A stretch of DNA of 64,000 bases, from assembly GCA_951799425.1 (NCBI GenBank), contig OX637394.1:18285001-18349000 (forward strand). The letters are read 5' to 3'. The notes beneath the pieces are model-generated. The model saw nothing but the letters and a program-made list of their open reading frames with translations, did no database searches and was not told the origin of the DNA. Each line of letters opens with the position of its first letter. Positions within the stretch are counted from its first letter, which is position 1. A program made the position numbers and the translations under genes. The stretch comes from Ilex aquifolium (Eukaryota > Streptophyta > Magnoliopsida > Aquifoliales > Aquifoliaceae). Below are positions 11,808 to 23,000 of the stretch, piece after piece.

Positions 11808-14021
11808 ATAAAAATAAAATATATCTAAAATCTATTAAAACTCTAATAATAAGGATTATCTCTAAAAAAAATATAAGTTCATTAACATATGCCGTCATAT
11901 TTATATATCTATATTGATATCTATATCAATATATATAATTCAATTTATATAATAAACAGTTCAAACGCGTAATTTAAAATTAACAAAATAATAGTACAAT
12001 AACAAGGATTATCGCTAACAAAGTATAGATTTATTAACATATGTTTAATAAACGGGTCATATTCGGGTGAGACCTGTCAACCCGTTTAAATAAATTTAAT
12101 ATAATAATAAATTATATATATATAAAATAATGAATGAGTAAAGAAAAAAAAATAAAGAAAACATTTCAAAAAAAAAAAAATAAGCATATCAATAGTAGGA
12201 AAGTGAAGTTTTGAGCCTTGAGGCATTGAATTGCCTTTTGCCCCTTTTCTTTGAATCCCACATCGACAAGGGTGGAGAGGGGAGACTTCAGTTGCCTATA
12301 AAAAAGGTAGTGAACTTCTCATTTTAACCAACATTTGTGGTGTGATTTTCACGTGAGCTGTTGGATGGAATTCCTTCAATTGAGGAAAGTACAGTTGGAA
12401 GCAAATAAATGGAGTGTAAAAATTTATTAAAATAATATTTTATTTTTTTGTAAATGGGTTAAACGAGTCGTGCCGTGTTACCTGTTTATTAAATGGTTCA
12501 TGTTCGTGTTAAAAATTTTTACCGGTTTACTCAATTATCGGTTTGACGTGATTATGATTTGAATTCGAATTTAGCTGAATTTGATTGTCAAGTATAAAGT
12601 ATATATTTTTGTTTAAACTTAACTTTGCTTGAATTTTACGAATATTCAAAGTTGAAGTCAAAATTGAAATTGATTGTAAAAATAATAAAGAATAATTAAA
12701 TTATATAGTAAGTGAGAATACGCTATGCTATGAAAAAATCTGTATTTAAATTATATGGGTTAAAATACAAATTTTTAAGTTTATATACAACAAAAAAATT
12801 TAGAATTTAAGGTCAATTTCATGTTGGTTTAATCAACAACAAATAATATTAAACACGAAATGAACCTTAAATTATAAATTAATATATATTTTTATCAGAA
12901 ACTGACATTTAATTTTGTCCAATTTATATTCAACTTTGTCAAATTAATATCAAATTAATTTTTATTGTTATCAAATTAATATTAAAATTCATTCAATCAA
13001 TTTTTTGGGGGTACTAAATTATATCAATTTTTTGGGTACTAAATCAAATCTTATTTTATTTTATTAAATTTTTATTTTTTTTGGGTACTCAAGTTGGAGA
13101 AAGGCAATTATAAAAATAATAATTTTTTTGGGATAAAATCATCACTTTACGTTAGCAATATTGAAGGAAGGGAGACAAAGGGGTCTCTGTGTAATAAATT
13201 TTAAATTTTGGGGATTTCCGTGTTATTTATAAAATATCAGGGGGTGTCTTCATAATATTGTCAAAACTCAGGGGAAGTCCGTATTTTTTTCCCTATTTTT
13301 TAATTAGATATTAATTTATTATTATTTTATCATAAAAACTTGAATTATTATATTTTTAATAAAAGCAATTATTAATTAGGAAGGTTTGTTGGTAGCCAAA
13401 AAAAAATGTGTGAGAGTATGTTTATGTGTATATTTATATGTGAAGGATTGAAAATTTGGTAATTAAATTTATAATTTTGTTGTGCCATTTGGGGTTGAAT
13501 GGTGATAGTGGTCATAAATTCATGAGTTTTATAAATGAGTAAGATTTGGTTGATTTTATTTATCGCTTAACGATTGTGAATTTAATTGTGTTATGTTAGT
13601 AATTTTTTTTTTTTTTGCTTAAGATATATATTACATGGAGATAGAGTGGATTGAAAATATGGTGATTAAGTTTATAATTATATTCTATTATTGGATTGAG
13701 TGGTGGTAAATGTGATAAATTCTTGAGTCTTATAAATGAGAAAAATTTTATTTATTACTTAAAGATTGTAAATTTCAATGGATTATGTTAATATTTATTT
13801 TTTTTTTCGGAGGCATTTGTATATATGGTGTTGTTTTGAAGAATTGTATATATTTTTACGACAGTTCTATTAATATGGAGGATATGATCGGCGATATATT
13901 TCGAGTCATTTTAAAAGAAGAATTTGTATGAATATTTTTGGCCCATTCTTTTTGAATTTGGACAATTGTGTAAGAATTTTTTGTTTGTTATATAGTGCCT
14001 TCAGGCACGGGTAATGACTAG
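11526..14021 (+). mobile_element. Non-autonomous Helitron, 2.5 kb
   Basis: The 5' end is TCTATATAATAAAGTA preceded by host A (11525). The 3' end is CTAG (14018-14021) followed by host T, with a short hairpin GTGCCT-TC-AGGCAC at 13995-14008 nine bases upstream. Insertion between A and T, 5'-TC, CTRR-3' and a subterminal hairpin are the Helitron signature. No Rep/helicase coding sequence is seen. It contains an snRNA-like promoter motif (12255-12303). Absent from unit B. Confidence 0.8.
12255..12303 (+). promoter_or_regulatory. snRNA-type USE plus TATA motif
   Basis: ATCCCACATCG (12255-12265) matches the plant snRNA upstream sequence element RTCCCACATCG. It is followed 31 bases later by TATAAAA (12297-12303). 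Plant Pol II snRNA genes use a USE-TATA gap of about 33-34, Pol III ones about 23-24, so this is close to the Pol II layout. The downstream sequence from about 12325 is not a spliceosomal RNA I recognise. It may be a captured or decayed small-RNA promoter. Confidence 0.35.
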
Positions 14022-14925
14022 TAGTTAAATAAGACAGCTCATTTATGTGTAAATTAAGCTCGAATTCAGCTCGATTATCACCCATAATCTTTTTCCGACG
14101 AAGACTGCGCGGTCAACCAGCCCACAAATCCATTCAACATTCGTATATTTTGTACGCATTGTCATCAATTCCGCTAGGTTGTATCACATTACTTTACTGG
14201 TGGCTGCACTATGGAGACAGACTAGATACTTTGAACACGTGGCATATAGCGATGCTGTTTTATCTACCGGACTTGACTATTCCACCCCAGAAAAAAGTTT
14301 CGGTATCATACCGGTACAAATTTTATTATCTTTGTGAATATTTTTATAATTTTTATGAATTATTTTTTAACAATTTTTTTTTATAATTTTTGTGGATAAT
14401 TTAACACATTTTAAGGTATTTTTATTTTTTTTGGGTATTTTTACAATTTTTTATTTACGATCAATCATAACATTTTAAAATTGATATCAAATATTACAAA
14501 AGTGATCAAAATAATTATCACAAAATTAATTAAAAAATATCTATAAAAATAATAAATAACAATATTGATTTTTTTTAGTATCGTAAAATTGTCCCTACCT
14601 AACATGAAACAAATCGACTGATCACATCAATACATAATTTCAAGGAAAGTGATTTGCCAAAATTACAATATTTTTTATTTTGTTTACAAATAATCTGTGC
14701 AAGACAGCCATTTTGGAATCCATCTTTGCCACAGTAAATCTTGAATATTTATAACAGTGATAAAAATATTCATAAAAATTATAAATTATTCACAAAAATA
14801 ATAAATTTTTAATTTTAAAATAATTCATAAAATTTTAAAAAATATTTTTTAAAATAATAAATTTTGAAGATATAATACAATTTTTTTATCTATCGATGAG
14901 ATAGTCAAATCCTATAAAAGCATGT

Positions 14926-15257
14926 CATGTCACAATCCCCCACTCAAAATTTGTCTATTTTGTAGGTATAGTCATTAATGCCGCCTGGTTCTATCACATT
15001 AATTCACAGTCTGCTTCAATGTGAAAGCGTATTAATTAAATTGAGCACGTGGTAGATAGTGGTTTTATACATAACTGGAAAACAAGTTGACTGATCACAT
15101 TCACACCAAGCCTTCTGATCAAGGAAATTTATATTTTATAATATAAAATAGAATAAATTTTAATAAGTTTATTTGATAATTTTAAATAAATTTATTTAAC
15201 GATCATTAATATTTTTTTAAATTTTTATCGTACCTTCAAGTACGAATTACTCCTAAT
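14926..15257 (+). mobile_element. Dispersed repeat with Helitron-like 3' end
   Basis: The left part (14926-15130) repeats at 8218-8345 and 29388-29580, including TTAATTAAATTGAGCACGTG. The right end has a hairpin CGTAC-CTTCAA-GTACG (15229-15244) followed by CTAA (15253-15256) and T, a Helitron-like 3' terminus. The 5' end is not resolved. The sequence matters because it marks the junction of duplication unit B. Confidence 0.4.
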
Positions 15258-15794
15258 AAATAAATAAATATATATATATATTAATATTTATACTGCCCGA
15301 GAGATGAGAGAACTGAAAAAAGTTAGAGCGACACGCCAGTGAGAGAGTATCATGTGGTGGTGTGCATACTCAGATTGTTACACAAGCTAGTTTGTGGATA
15401 CACAAGTTAACTTTTTCAAATAAAGTCTGAGAAGACAATTAGTGATAGTCATTTACAATTCAAAAAGTTACGATAACTCATAAAATATGGTGATCAATCA
15501 TTAAAAAAATATAACTTTTAAAGGCCAAGATACCTTATATAAAACATTTAAAACTTTTTTTTTTTTGAGAAAATAAAAAAGTTAAAACTGATTAGGATAA
15601 TTCATGACCAATCATAACATTTAATAATTTTATATAATTTTTTTGAGGATTTAAGATGGTTTTTATTTTTGAATATATAATGGGTATATCAGGAAAATAT
15701 ATGAGAAAATAATATAGACAATGACTTGAAATATATGTTATTTATCTTTGTTTTCCTTAATATATGTATATGTTTTATTATATATTATAAACCA

Positions 15795-15970
15795 TTAGCG
15801 ATAACCCGTGCCTGAAGACATGGTAAGTGAGAAGTGATGAATTTTTGGAGGAGAGGAGAGGGAGAGAATTCAATGTGAATAATTTTTAGAGGGATGTTGA
15901 TAGTCATTGGATGAGTTCATTTAAGACGTCAGATGAACTTATTGAGGTCTGTCATGTTTTATATTATAGA
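15795..15970 (-). mobile_element. Mini-Helitron, minus strand
   Basis: Read on the minus strand it starts TCTATAATATAAAAC and ends CTAA, with an imperfect hairpin near the end (plus-strand 15805-15823). Host A at 15794 and T at 15971 complete the AT target. 176 bp, non-coding. It lies in the part of unit A that unit B lacks. Confidence 0.55.
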
Positions 15971-16859
15971 TTTACACATCAATTTCATACATAAATAATG
16001 GTAAAATATATATATTTATATTTTTTTCTTCTTTTTATAAATACAAAAGAATTAATCATTTTTATTTCTAAACATAAATGAAGGAATGATGGACTTTTTC
16101 ATTGAAGGATATAAAAATGTACCACTCATACTTTTCATCATTTCATATTTTCAAAAATCATTCTAAAGTTCTTTGATCTCTCTCTCTCTCAATGCTGTTA
16201 ATTTGTATATATTATGAACAAAAACAATACTTAAACTTAAAAACTTAATTTATTGACTTAATTAGTTAATAATATAATCCATTGTTGCTCTTTGATTGAT
16301 AATGTTTCCCACTAAAATTGAAATCTATAATAAATTCATTATGACGATTGATTATATCAACATTTGATCAATAAATTAGGTTCAAATATATATCTATTCA
16401 GGAAAACATCATTAATAACATTGATAATAAAATTATCATCTAATATTTTTAAAATGTGAAAATTAGTCAACAATAATTGTCACTATATTGAATAAAGGTA
16501 TTGTTGATCAATATTTATTTATTTTATTTAATATTAGTTTAATACTTTTTCTTGTTTATGTTAAAATTTGTCTTTTGCCCTTGCTCATGAACCGCTTTTT
16601 TTTCTCGAATAAGTTAGGTCCTCATGCTTCAATATGAAATTCGTTCGATAAACTTTGTAACTATTGTATTCGATTCTTTAGTATATAATAGGCAGAGATA
16701 AGACCACAAGGTCTATGAGAGGAGAAGATTATGATGTAAAAATAAATTAATGAGTATCACATTACTTTACTGGCGGCTTCACTATGGAGGTGGTTATATA
16801 CAACTTTTAAATTTCAACTTGAGGCAGTGATTGATAGTGGTGTTTGTAAACGTGTTGAA

Positions 16860-17013
16860 AGTTTCAATTCAAAATATTCTCTTTCACCCATCTCAAAAAA
16901 GAGCACCATAGAAATTTCCAGCTACGTGTTATACCTTTTTATTATTGACTAACTCAATATTCAACAATGTATACTTCAGAAAAAAAAAATGTAAATTTAA
17001 AGTACTATAAATA
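16860..17013 (+). promoter_or_regulatory. BBE-like gene 1 promoter: conserved block, W-box, TATA
   Basis: The block ending ATTGACTAACTCAATATTCA is shared with the other two BBE-like promoters and both relics. It contains TTGACT (16945-16950), a WRKY-type W-box core, 123 bases before the ATG. TATAAATA is at 17006-17013, 62 bases before the ATG. WRKY control is inferred from motif and conservation only. Confidence 0.65.
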
Positions 17014-17067
17014 GCTGACATTGCCTAAGGTTTTTCCTCACAAAACTAGCAACAAGAACTTACGAAG

Positions 17068-18714
17068 ATGACATCCCCAAGAGCTTCTTTGCTTTCACTT
17101 TATCTTGTTTTTCTCTTCTCGTTGTTATGGGCAGCTTCAGCTCATTCCAATAAAGCTTTCCTTCAATGCCTTTCCCATCCTTCTAAAAAATCCCCCTCAA
17201 TCTCTCAGGTCATTTACACTCCAAACAACTCATCATATTTGTCTGTCCTGGATTTCTCCATTCAAAACCTAAGATTTACTTCACCTAGCACCCCACGACC
17301 TTTGGCCATAATCACCCCATTGAATGAGTCTCATATTCAAAGAGCTATATACTGTTCTCGAAAATATGGCATCCAGATAAGAGTTCGAAGTGGAGGACAT
17401 GACTATGAGGGTCTTTCTTATGTTTCTCCCGTACCATTCATCATCATTGATATGAAAAATATGCGATCAGTTACTGTTAATACCGACGACAACACGGCGT
17501 TGATTCAAGCTGGTGCGACTCTTGGTGAACTTTACTATAGTATCGTGAATAAGAGTAGCACACTTGCCTTTCCGGGTGGTATTTGCCCTTCTGTGGGTGC
17601 TGGTGGACATATAAGTGGGGGAGGGTACGGTATTCTGTTACGTAAATTTGGTATTGCTGTTGATCATGTAATTGATGCACGGTTGGTTGATGTCAATGGT
17701 AGAATTCTTGATAGAGAATCAATGGGAGAAGACCTCTTTTGGGCCATTAGAGGAGGTGGAGGCACGAGTTTTGGTGTTATCTTGGAATGGAAACTAAGTT
17801 TAGTTACTGTTCCAAAAACTGTTACTATTTTCACAGTAAGTAGAACACTGGAACAAAATGCGACCAAGCTTGTGCATCGGTGGCAATACATTGCAGACAA
17901 GATTGATGAAAATCTTTTCATCAGAGTTGTGGCAAGGAATGTGAATTCTAGTGAAGATGGAAAGAAAACAATAGAAGTTTCGTTCTTTTCATTGTTCCTT
18001 GGTGAAGTTGATAAATTACTTTCCTTGATGGAGGACGAATTTCCAGAATTGGGTTTGGTGAGGGAAAATTGTTCCGAAGTGAGCTGGATAGACTCTGTTC
18101 TTTTTTTCTATGGTGTTGAACTAAAATCATTGGATGATTTGCTAAACAGGGCTTATCCATACAGAAGTAATTACAAAATAAAGTCGGACTATGTGAAGGA
18201 ACCCATTCCAGAAAGTGCGTTCGAAGGAATATGGGAAAGGTTCTCTGAAGTAAAGGATGGAGATAATGTGCTTGTGTTGACTCCTTATGGAGGAAAAATG
18301 AGTGAGATTGCAGACTCTGAAACACCTTTTCCCCATAGAGCTGGGAACATTTACAAAATTGAATATCAGGTCGGTTGGGAAGAACAAGGAATAGCAATTT
18401 CGGAAAGACATATCAATTGGACTCGAATGGTTTATGAATATATGGCTCCTTATGTTTCCAAGAATCCGAGACAAGCATATATCAATTACAGGGATCTTGA
18501 TATAGGAGTCAATAATGAAGGGAAAACAAGCTATGCACAAGCAAGCATTTGGGGTGCTAAATATTTTCAGAATAACTTCAATCGATTGGTGTATGTGAAG
18601 ACCTTGGTTGATCCTGACAATTTTTTCAGAGATGAGCAAAGCATTCCACCTCTCTCCCCATGGTTGATAGAGAGAATTGGCCATCCTTTTCCCGAAGGAA
18701 AAGACTACCAATAA
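17068..18714 (+). CDS. Berberine-bridge-enzyme-like FAD oxidoreductase, copy 1 (intact)
   Basis: 548 residues, intronless, the usual length for secreted plant BBE-like oxidases. Residues 1-25 form a signal peptide ending ASA. The FAD-binding domain follows (about 76-250), with RSGGHDYEG giving the His (H111) and GGICPSVGAGGH the Cys (C173) expected to bind FAD bicovalently. The C-terminal BBE domain includes YINYRDLDIG (471-480) and ends near DEQSIPPL. C34 and C96 are placed for the conserved N-terminal disulphide. Several N-glycosylation sites are visible (for example N54, N86, N264, N450). Family members oxidise alkaloids, cannabinoid precursors, monolignols or oligosaccharides in the apoplast or vacuole; substrate here is unknown. 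Residue 233 is Thr where both other copies have Ala. A poly(A) signal AATAAA is at 18895-18900. Confidence 0.97.
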   Translation: MTSPRASLLSLYLVFLFSLLWAASAHSNKAFLQCLSHPSKKSPSISQVIYTPNNSSYLSVLDFSIQNLRFTSPSTPRPLAIITPLNESHIQRAIYCSRKYGIQIRVRSGGHDYEGLSYVSPVPFIIIDMKNMRSVTVNTDDNTALIQAGATLGELYYSIVNKSSTLAFPGGICPSVGAGGHISGGGYGILLRKFGIAVDHVIDARLVDVNGRILDRESMGEDLFWAIRGGGGTSFGVILEWKLSLVTVPKTVTIFTVSRTLEQNATKLVHRWQYIADKIDENLFIRVVARNVNSSEDGKKTIEVSFFSLFLGEVDKLLSLMEDEFPELGLVRENCSEVSWIDSVLFFYGVELKSLDDLLNRAYPYRSNYKIKSDYVKEPIPESAFEGIWERFSEVKDGDNVLVLTPYGGKMSEIADSETPFPHRAGNIYKIEYQVGWEEQGIAISERHINWTRMVYEYMAPYVSKNPRQAYINYRDLDIGVNNEGKTSYAQASIWGAKYFQNNFNRLVYVKTLVDPDNFFRDEQSIPPLSPWLIERIGHPFPEGKDYQ

Positions 18715-18997
18715 AAATTCCAACTTCTATTGGTTGTCCAAAATTGAGAAACTCAAAATCCAAATAAACAAAAGTTTTTTTATTAGATTGTAGTCACCTG
18801 CACCTCTTTTTGCAGGTGATAAGATGTTATTGTTCTTGTTGAATTGTACTGTTATTGTTCCGAAAAGTAATTGTACTGTTATTGTTCCTAAAGGAATAAA
18901 TTGTATCTTTCATTTTGTATGAACAAACATAAGGGGATGCATACAAATTATTAATATATTTTATAACACTATTAAGCTGCGCTGGTTCCAATAAAAT

Positions 18998-19000
18998 TTG
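18998..19000. other. Gene 1 3' flank / MULE junction
   Basis: The transcript tail region runs from 18715 to about 18990. The next 888 bases are a MULE-type element beginning at 19001, so little native downstream sequence remains. Confidence 0.5.
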
Positions 19001-19888
19001 GGGCTAATCTTAATTTGAATTTTGAAAGATCACTCAAATCTCAATTTGCACCCACAAAGGTTAAAAATATCAATTTACACCCTACAAGACATAAATTCGT
19101 ATCAATTTGCACCTGGAGCTAACTCCGTTCATTTTGCCGCTAAAAAAGTTTAGGCTAATTATAAATTGTACCCCTCAAAGTTTAAATATTTTACATTTAT
19201 GACCCAAAAAGAATTCCATCTATTAATGCTTGTTCAATAGCTCTCAATTTTATCGTATCATAACATTTTTGTGTCGTGTTCAAATCAATAAAAAAATATT
19301 TTGAAAATTTTGAAAAAATTTAAAAAATACTTAATTTTTGACTTCAATACTCATTAAATAGCTATTTTATGTATACAATTGGACACAAATCTTTTGATTC
19401 TCCGATCAAATTAAAGTTAGATACGAATAACACAATTATAGACAGAAAACAGTTATTTAACAAGTATTATAGGAAAAAAATAGGTATTTTTTAAATTTTA
19501 AAAAATTAAATAGTATTATATGAATTGTCAAAAATGTGAAATATATGACACAACGCAATTGACTCGACACGAAAATATTTTGTGTTAAAAATATTTTTTT
19601 ATTGACTCGAATACGACACAAAAATATTATGACATCACACAATTGATAGTTATTGAACAAGCATTAATGGATGAAATACTTTTTTGGATCATAAAAGTGA
19701 AATATTTAAACTGAGGGATACAATTTATAATCAATCCAAACTTTTTAACGGCAAAATAAACAGCAGTTAATCTCAAGTGCACATTGATACTTATTTATAT
19801 ATTTATGAATGTAAATTAATATTTTTAAATTTTGAGGGTACAAATTAAAATTCGAGTGATCTTTCGGGGTGTAAATTGAGATTAACCC
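19001..19888. mobile_element. MULE-type non-autonomous element (unit A copy)
   Basis: Long imperfect terminal inverted repeats of about 55 bp: the left end GGGCTAATCTTAATTTGAAT pairs with the complement of the right end (...GTGTAAATTGAGATTAACCC), both carrying GAAAGATCACTC. The 9-bp TSD is TAAAATTTG/TAAAATTTT (18992-19000; 19889-19897). No transposase. The unit B copy is the same 888-bp length (36326-37213), so insertion predates duplication. Confidence 0.8.
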
Positions 19889-20640
19889 TAAAATTTTTAG
19901 ATACATATTCAATTAAATATAATTTTATTTTAGTATCTCAAAAAAAATAAATTTTAGACTTTAAATTTGAGTTGAGTTTGTTGAGAATTTGTTTATGTTG
20001 CTAATGACAATATAAAACACCAGTTGGGTCTATGATATTTAGCTTAAGTTTTATTATTTATAAATTTGTTTCTTTTCATTGATTATATTAATAATAAATC
20101 TAATAAAATTCTATTTTAACATTATATTAAGTATCACACTTTGTTCGAATTAACTATATTATCTATTGGAAAAAAGTTGGTTAAAAAAACTTGAATACAA
20201 GAATCTAATAAATATTTTTGCATCTCAAAACATAATAATATAAATAATATTATAAAATAACTAATTAAATCTTAAAATTATTTTAAAAATCAATATGACC
20301 TCATTTAAAATTTCACTTTAGACCTCATTTTGTGTCGGCCACCCCTGCCTTAAGTTCAAAACCCAACTCAACTTTTGCCCATGGCGACTAGTCAATAACT
20401 AACTCACTTGCATGCACTTCATGTAACAAGAAGCTTCGTAAGAAAATACGTACAATCACCCATGCTAAATGTAGCTTTGAAAATAGTAGAAAGTAAGGCA
20501 ATAATCCAGAAGATACCAACAAACAAAGAACTAAGACCATGTCAAGATGCTTATCATCAAAAACATCTAAATTTCAACTTTTCGCATTGATTGCTAACTA
20601 GTTCCTGAGTTATTGGGGTTTCTAAAAGGTGTTGAAATTT
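19889..20640. other. Intergenic AT-rich spacer, no gene
   Basis: No supported coding sequence. Bases 19935-20221 are missing in unit B, apparently deleted between two ATCTCAAAA direct repeats (19935-19943 and 20222-20230). Confidence 0.7.
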
Positions 20641-20800
20641 CCAATTCAACATTTTCTCATTCGCCCAACTCAAAAAAGATCACCATGGAAAATGTCAGCT
20701 ACAGGGTATTGACTAACTCAATATTCAACCATGTAACCTTTGAAAAATAAAATGAAAAAAACTTGAATTTTGAGAACTACAAATAACTCAATATTCAACC

Positions 20801-20902
20801 AATAAAGCTTTCTTTAATATCTTTCCCTTCCGTCTAGGAAATCCACCTATTGCACTTCAAACAACTTTTCACATTCATATGTCTTGAAGTTGAATTTTCA
20901 AC
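20801..20902 (+). pseudogene. BBE-like 5' gene relic (unit A)
   Basis: This matches the start of the BBE-like coding region, from the segment AATAAAGCTTTC through the equivalent of residues about 28-66, but it is frameshifted, has lost bases and stops being recognisable at about 20902. The BBE-type promoter block precedes it (about 20637-20735), but the TATA box has decayed to CTACAAATA. It has no flavin-binding motifs and cannot encode an enzyme. Confidence 0.75.
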
Positions 20903-21386
20903 TTGTAAAAATACAACAACGGTCAACATTGATTAAATTTTCATCTATTTTGATTCAATTGAACAAAATTTATCACAAAATTTATTTTCTCGCTAAAAAA
21001 CATCATTTTCTTTGCACAACCCCCATTGTTAGACAACCTAATTAATCTACACCTGCCTTGCTCTTCTCTCCTTACCTCTCTTTGAAGAATGAGAAAAAGA
21101 AATTATTATTTAAAATATAAATATTTTATGATCAATATTTGATTTTTAGTGTTCCAGAGTGTATTCAGACATGAAATTATTACTAATATTATTATATTGA
21201 GTGTTGAATTATTAGGCTATCTTTATTCCACCGAATAATATCAGAGCCGATAGAACTCTCCAAGCTGTGTAGGATGCTTAAACTTTTAGGTAGCTATGGT
21301 TTATGGTTTCCAAACGTTTACACATCATTTTCAACTCTAATCATGCATCATCTACGAAAATAATTGCACAATTCATCTACTAGAAT

Positions 21387-21616
21387 TAGGGATGTCAGTT
21401 CTAACCCGTTGACACGAATCCGACACGAATGATTATAAAATTGACATGATTATTAAATACGCATAATAAGCAGTTTAGATTAATGTTTAATCCTCATAAT
21501 ACACTAAATATAATTTTTTTTGTAGGTCTTGACACGAACACGACATGAATAACAATGACACGACACGAATAACACGACATGTGGGTCACACGAACACGAC
21601 ACAATTGACATCCCTA
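21387..21616. mobile_element. hAT MITE, 230 bp (unit A copy)
   Basis: Termini TAGGGATGTCA and TGACATCCCTA are inverted. The 8-bp TSD ACTAGAAT is exact (21379-21386 and 21617-21624). The internal sequence is rich in ACACGAC repeats. The unit B copy lies at 38463-38672. Confidence 0.88.
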
Positions 21617-22314
21617 ACTAGAATGAACATATATGGGTCGGTGCATTTGAAAAGTAGATGGGCCGTACAAGTGGGTCGTTAAATTTGAAATAATAAGCCT
21701 AAAACACCATAGTCAATTTCATATCTGCTTCAAGCAGTAAGCCTTAAATTTGGTCTTATTTTAAATATCTGTTTTAGATTTGCTATTTGAGCGCGAATGA
21801 TTTCCCAAAATAACAATTTCATCAGCAATATTCTCAAAAAAACAGTTTCTAGAAAACAATTTGCATATTAAGTTTTTTTAAACCAATTTTACATATTTTT
21901 AACCATGTAATTGATCTGATAATTCTTTAATTAAAAATCAGGAATTTAATATACTTTTTTGAAAAGTATATGATTGAGATTATTATTGACCAGTATGCAA
22001 GCCAAACTGCAAAAAAAATAATGGGATGTAAAACAGAAAAATACTGTATGTAATGATATATTCCATTCCAAATGTTATCATGACAAATCACTCGTTTACC
22101 AGTGGATTGGCTGGTTGCGTTACGTTCATAAACAGCCTTAAGGTCAAACCCCAAAATCAAAATTTTCACGAGGTGACAAGTCAATAACGTATCCAAATCC
22201 ATGCACTTCATGCAACAAGAAATTTCATAAAAAACTACGTACAATTACACAAGCTTATTGCAGCTGTTAAGAATAGTAGAAGAAATTTGAAAGAACTCAA
22301 AAATATCATCCACT

Positions 22315-22432
22315 TTGGGTTGAAATTTTCAATTCAACATTTTCTCATTCACCCATCACGAAAAAGATCACCATGGAAAAGGTCCACTAGGTGAATACCC
22401 CATTAGTATTGACTAACTCAATATTCAACCAC
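22315..22432 (+). pseudogene. Orphan promoter of the third BBE-like gene (unit A)
   Basis: The sequence matches the promoter of the intact gene at 40177 up to its W-box region (TTGACT and CAATATTCAACC), then changes to hAT sequence at 22433. The coding region expected next, as in unit B, is nowhere downstream in the window. The gene was therefore lost or displaced in unit A. Confidence 0.8.
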
Positions 22433-23000
22433 AGGGACGGAGCTAGGATTTTGTCTCAGTGGGGGCAACCTAAATTTTTAAATTTCAAAATATAATTGTA
22501 ACATTGTTTTCATCAAAATATGTATTCTTGATAAACTGTTTATAAGCATAGTTACATCAAAAGAATGTCATTTAGAGGCGCAACTCATGTATATGAGTGA
22601 TATACAAAAAAAGGCAACAAAAAAAATTCACATAAAAAATATATTTTAGTGTTCGAAATCCTATACAAAAGGAGCTCCCAACTCTGATTTGATTTCAGGC
22701 CAACATAGATTAGGAACTAGGGTTCGAGTCTTGAATCGATTAATACAAAATGTGTTGGTTATTGCGAGAAGTGGGTGATGTTTTTCATCCAGATGAAGTG
22801 TACAATAAGTATTTTGTGTGTCAGTTATTTCTTGAGTACACAATTTTTGTCTTTTTTTTTTTCCGAACCCATTCACGTAAACCTGTGTTTGAGGGTCCTT
22901 TGCAAAAGCTAGATGATTGTATATTCAAAGTATATGCAATAGTTTGAATGTTGGGTTTTGTGATATTTTTGTCTCCTCGGTACCACTTGTTTATTTCTCT
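22433..23000. mobile_element. hAT-family 5' terminus, right border unresolved
   Basis: Starts CAGGGACGGAGCTAGG, nearly the same as the terminus of the complete hAT at 23564 (CAGGGGCGGAGCTA), and continues with the family-like GTGGGGGCAACC. I found no matching inverted 3' end or TSD, so the element is truncated or rearranged. It forms the exact right border of duplication unit A. The end coordinate is approximate. Confidence 0.6.

Larger units (their letters stand above)
11470..14086. mobile_element. hAT-like MITE split by a Helitron
   Basis: The outer sequence is only about 121 bp. It starts TAGGGCTGTTAAAC and ends GATTATCACCCATA, with degenerate 8-bp TSDs (11462-11469 GTCTTTTC; 14087-14094 ATCTTTTT). 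Unit B has the empty site at about 32755, so the insertion postdates the duplication or was removed from B. A Helitron (11526-14021) interrupts it. Confidence 0.65.
8218..22432. repeat. Segmental duplication, unit A
   Basis: The sequence from about 8218 is near-identical to unit B from about 29455, in the same order and orientation: spacer, Harbinger MITE, MULE MITE, BBE-like gene, MULE element, BBE relic, hAT MITE and BBE promoter. Unit A carries a hAT-plus-Helitron block (11470-14086), about 1.8 kb at 14250-16035 and about 290 bp at 19935-20221 that unit B lacks. It lacks about 430 bp of the promoter region present in B (33655-34085) and the B-specific solo LTR. It stops abruptly at 22432, where a hAT terminus begins, so the third BBE gene seen in B is absent. 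Confidence 0.92.

Noticed and set aside
14045..14386. 113-residue frame
   Set aside because: Spans the end of a hAT MITE and repeat sequence; not open in unit B.
17948..18723. Antisense open frames of 149 and 193 residues across BBE-like gene 1 (and equivalents in copies 2 and 3)
   Set aside because: They mirror a conserved coding sequence on the other strand and have no independent signal.
22716..22740. B-box-like GGTTCGAGTC, possible tRNA or SINE
   Set aside because: No A box or cloverleaf upstream, and no SINE tail.
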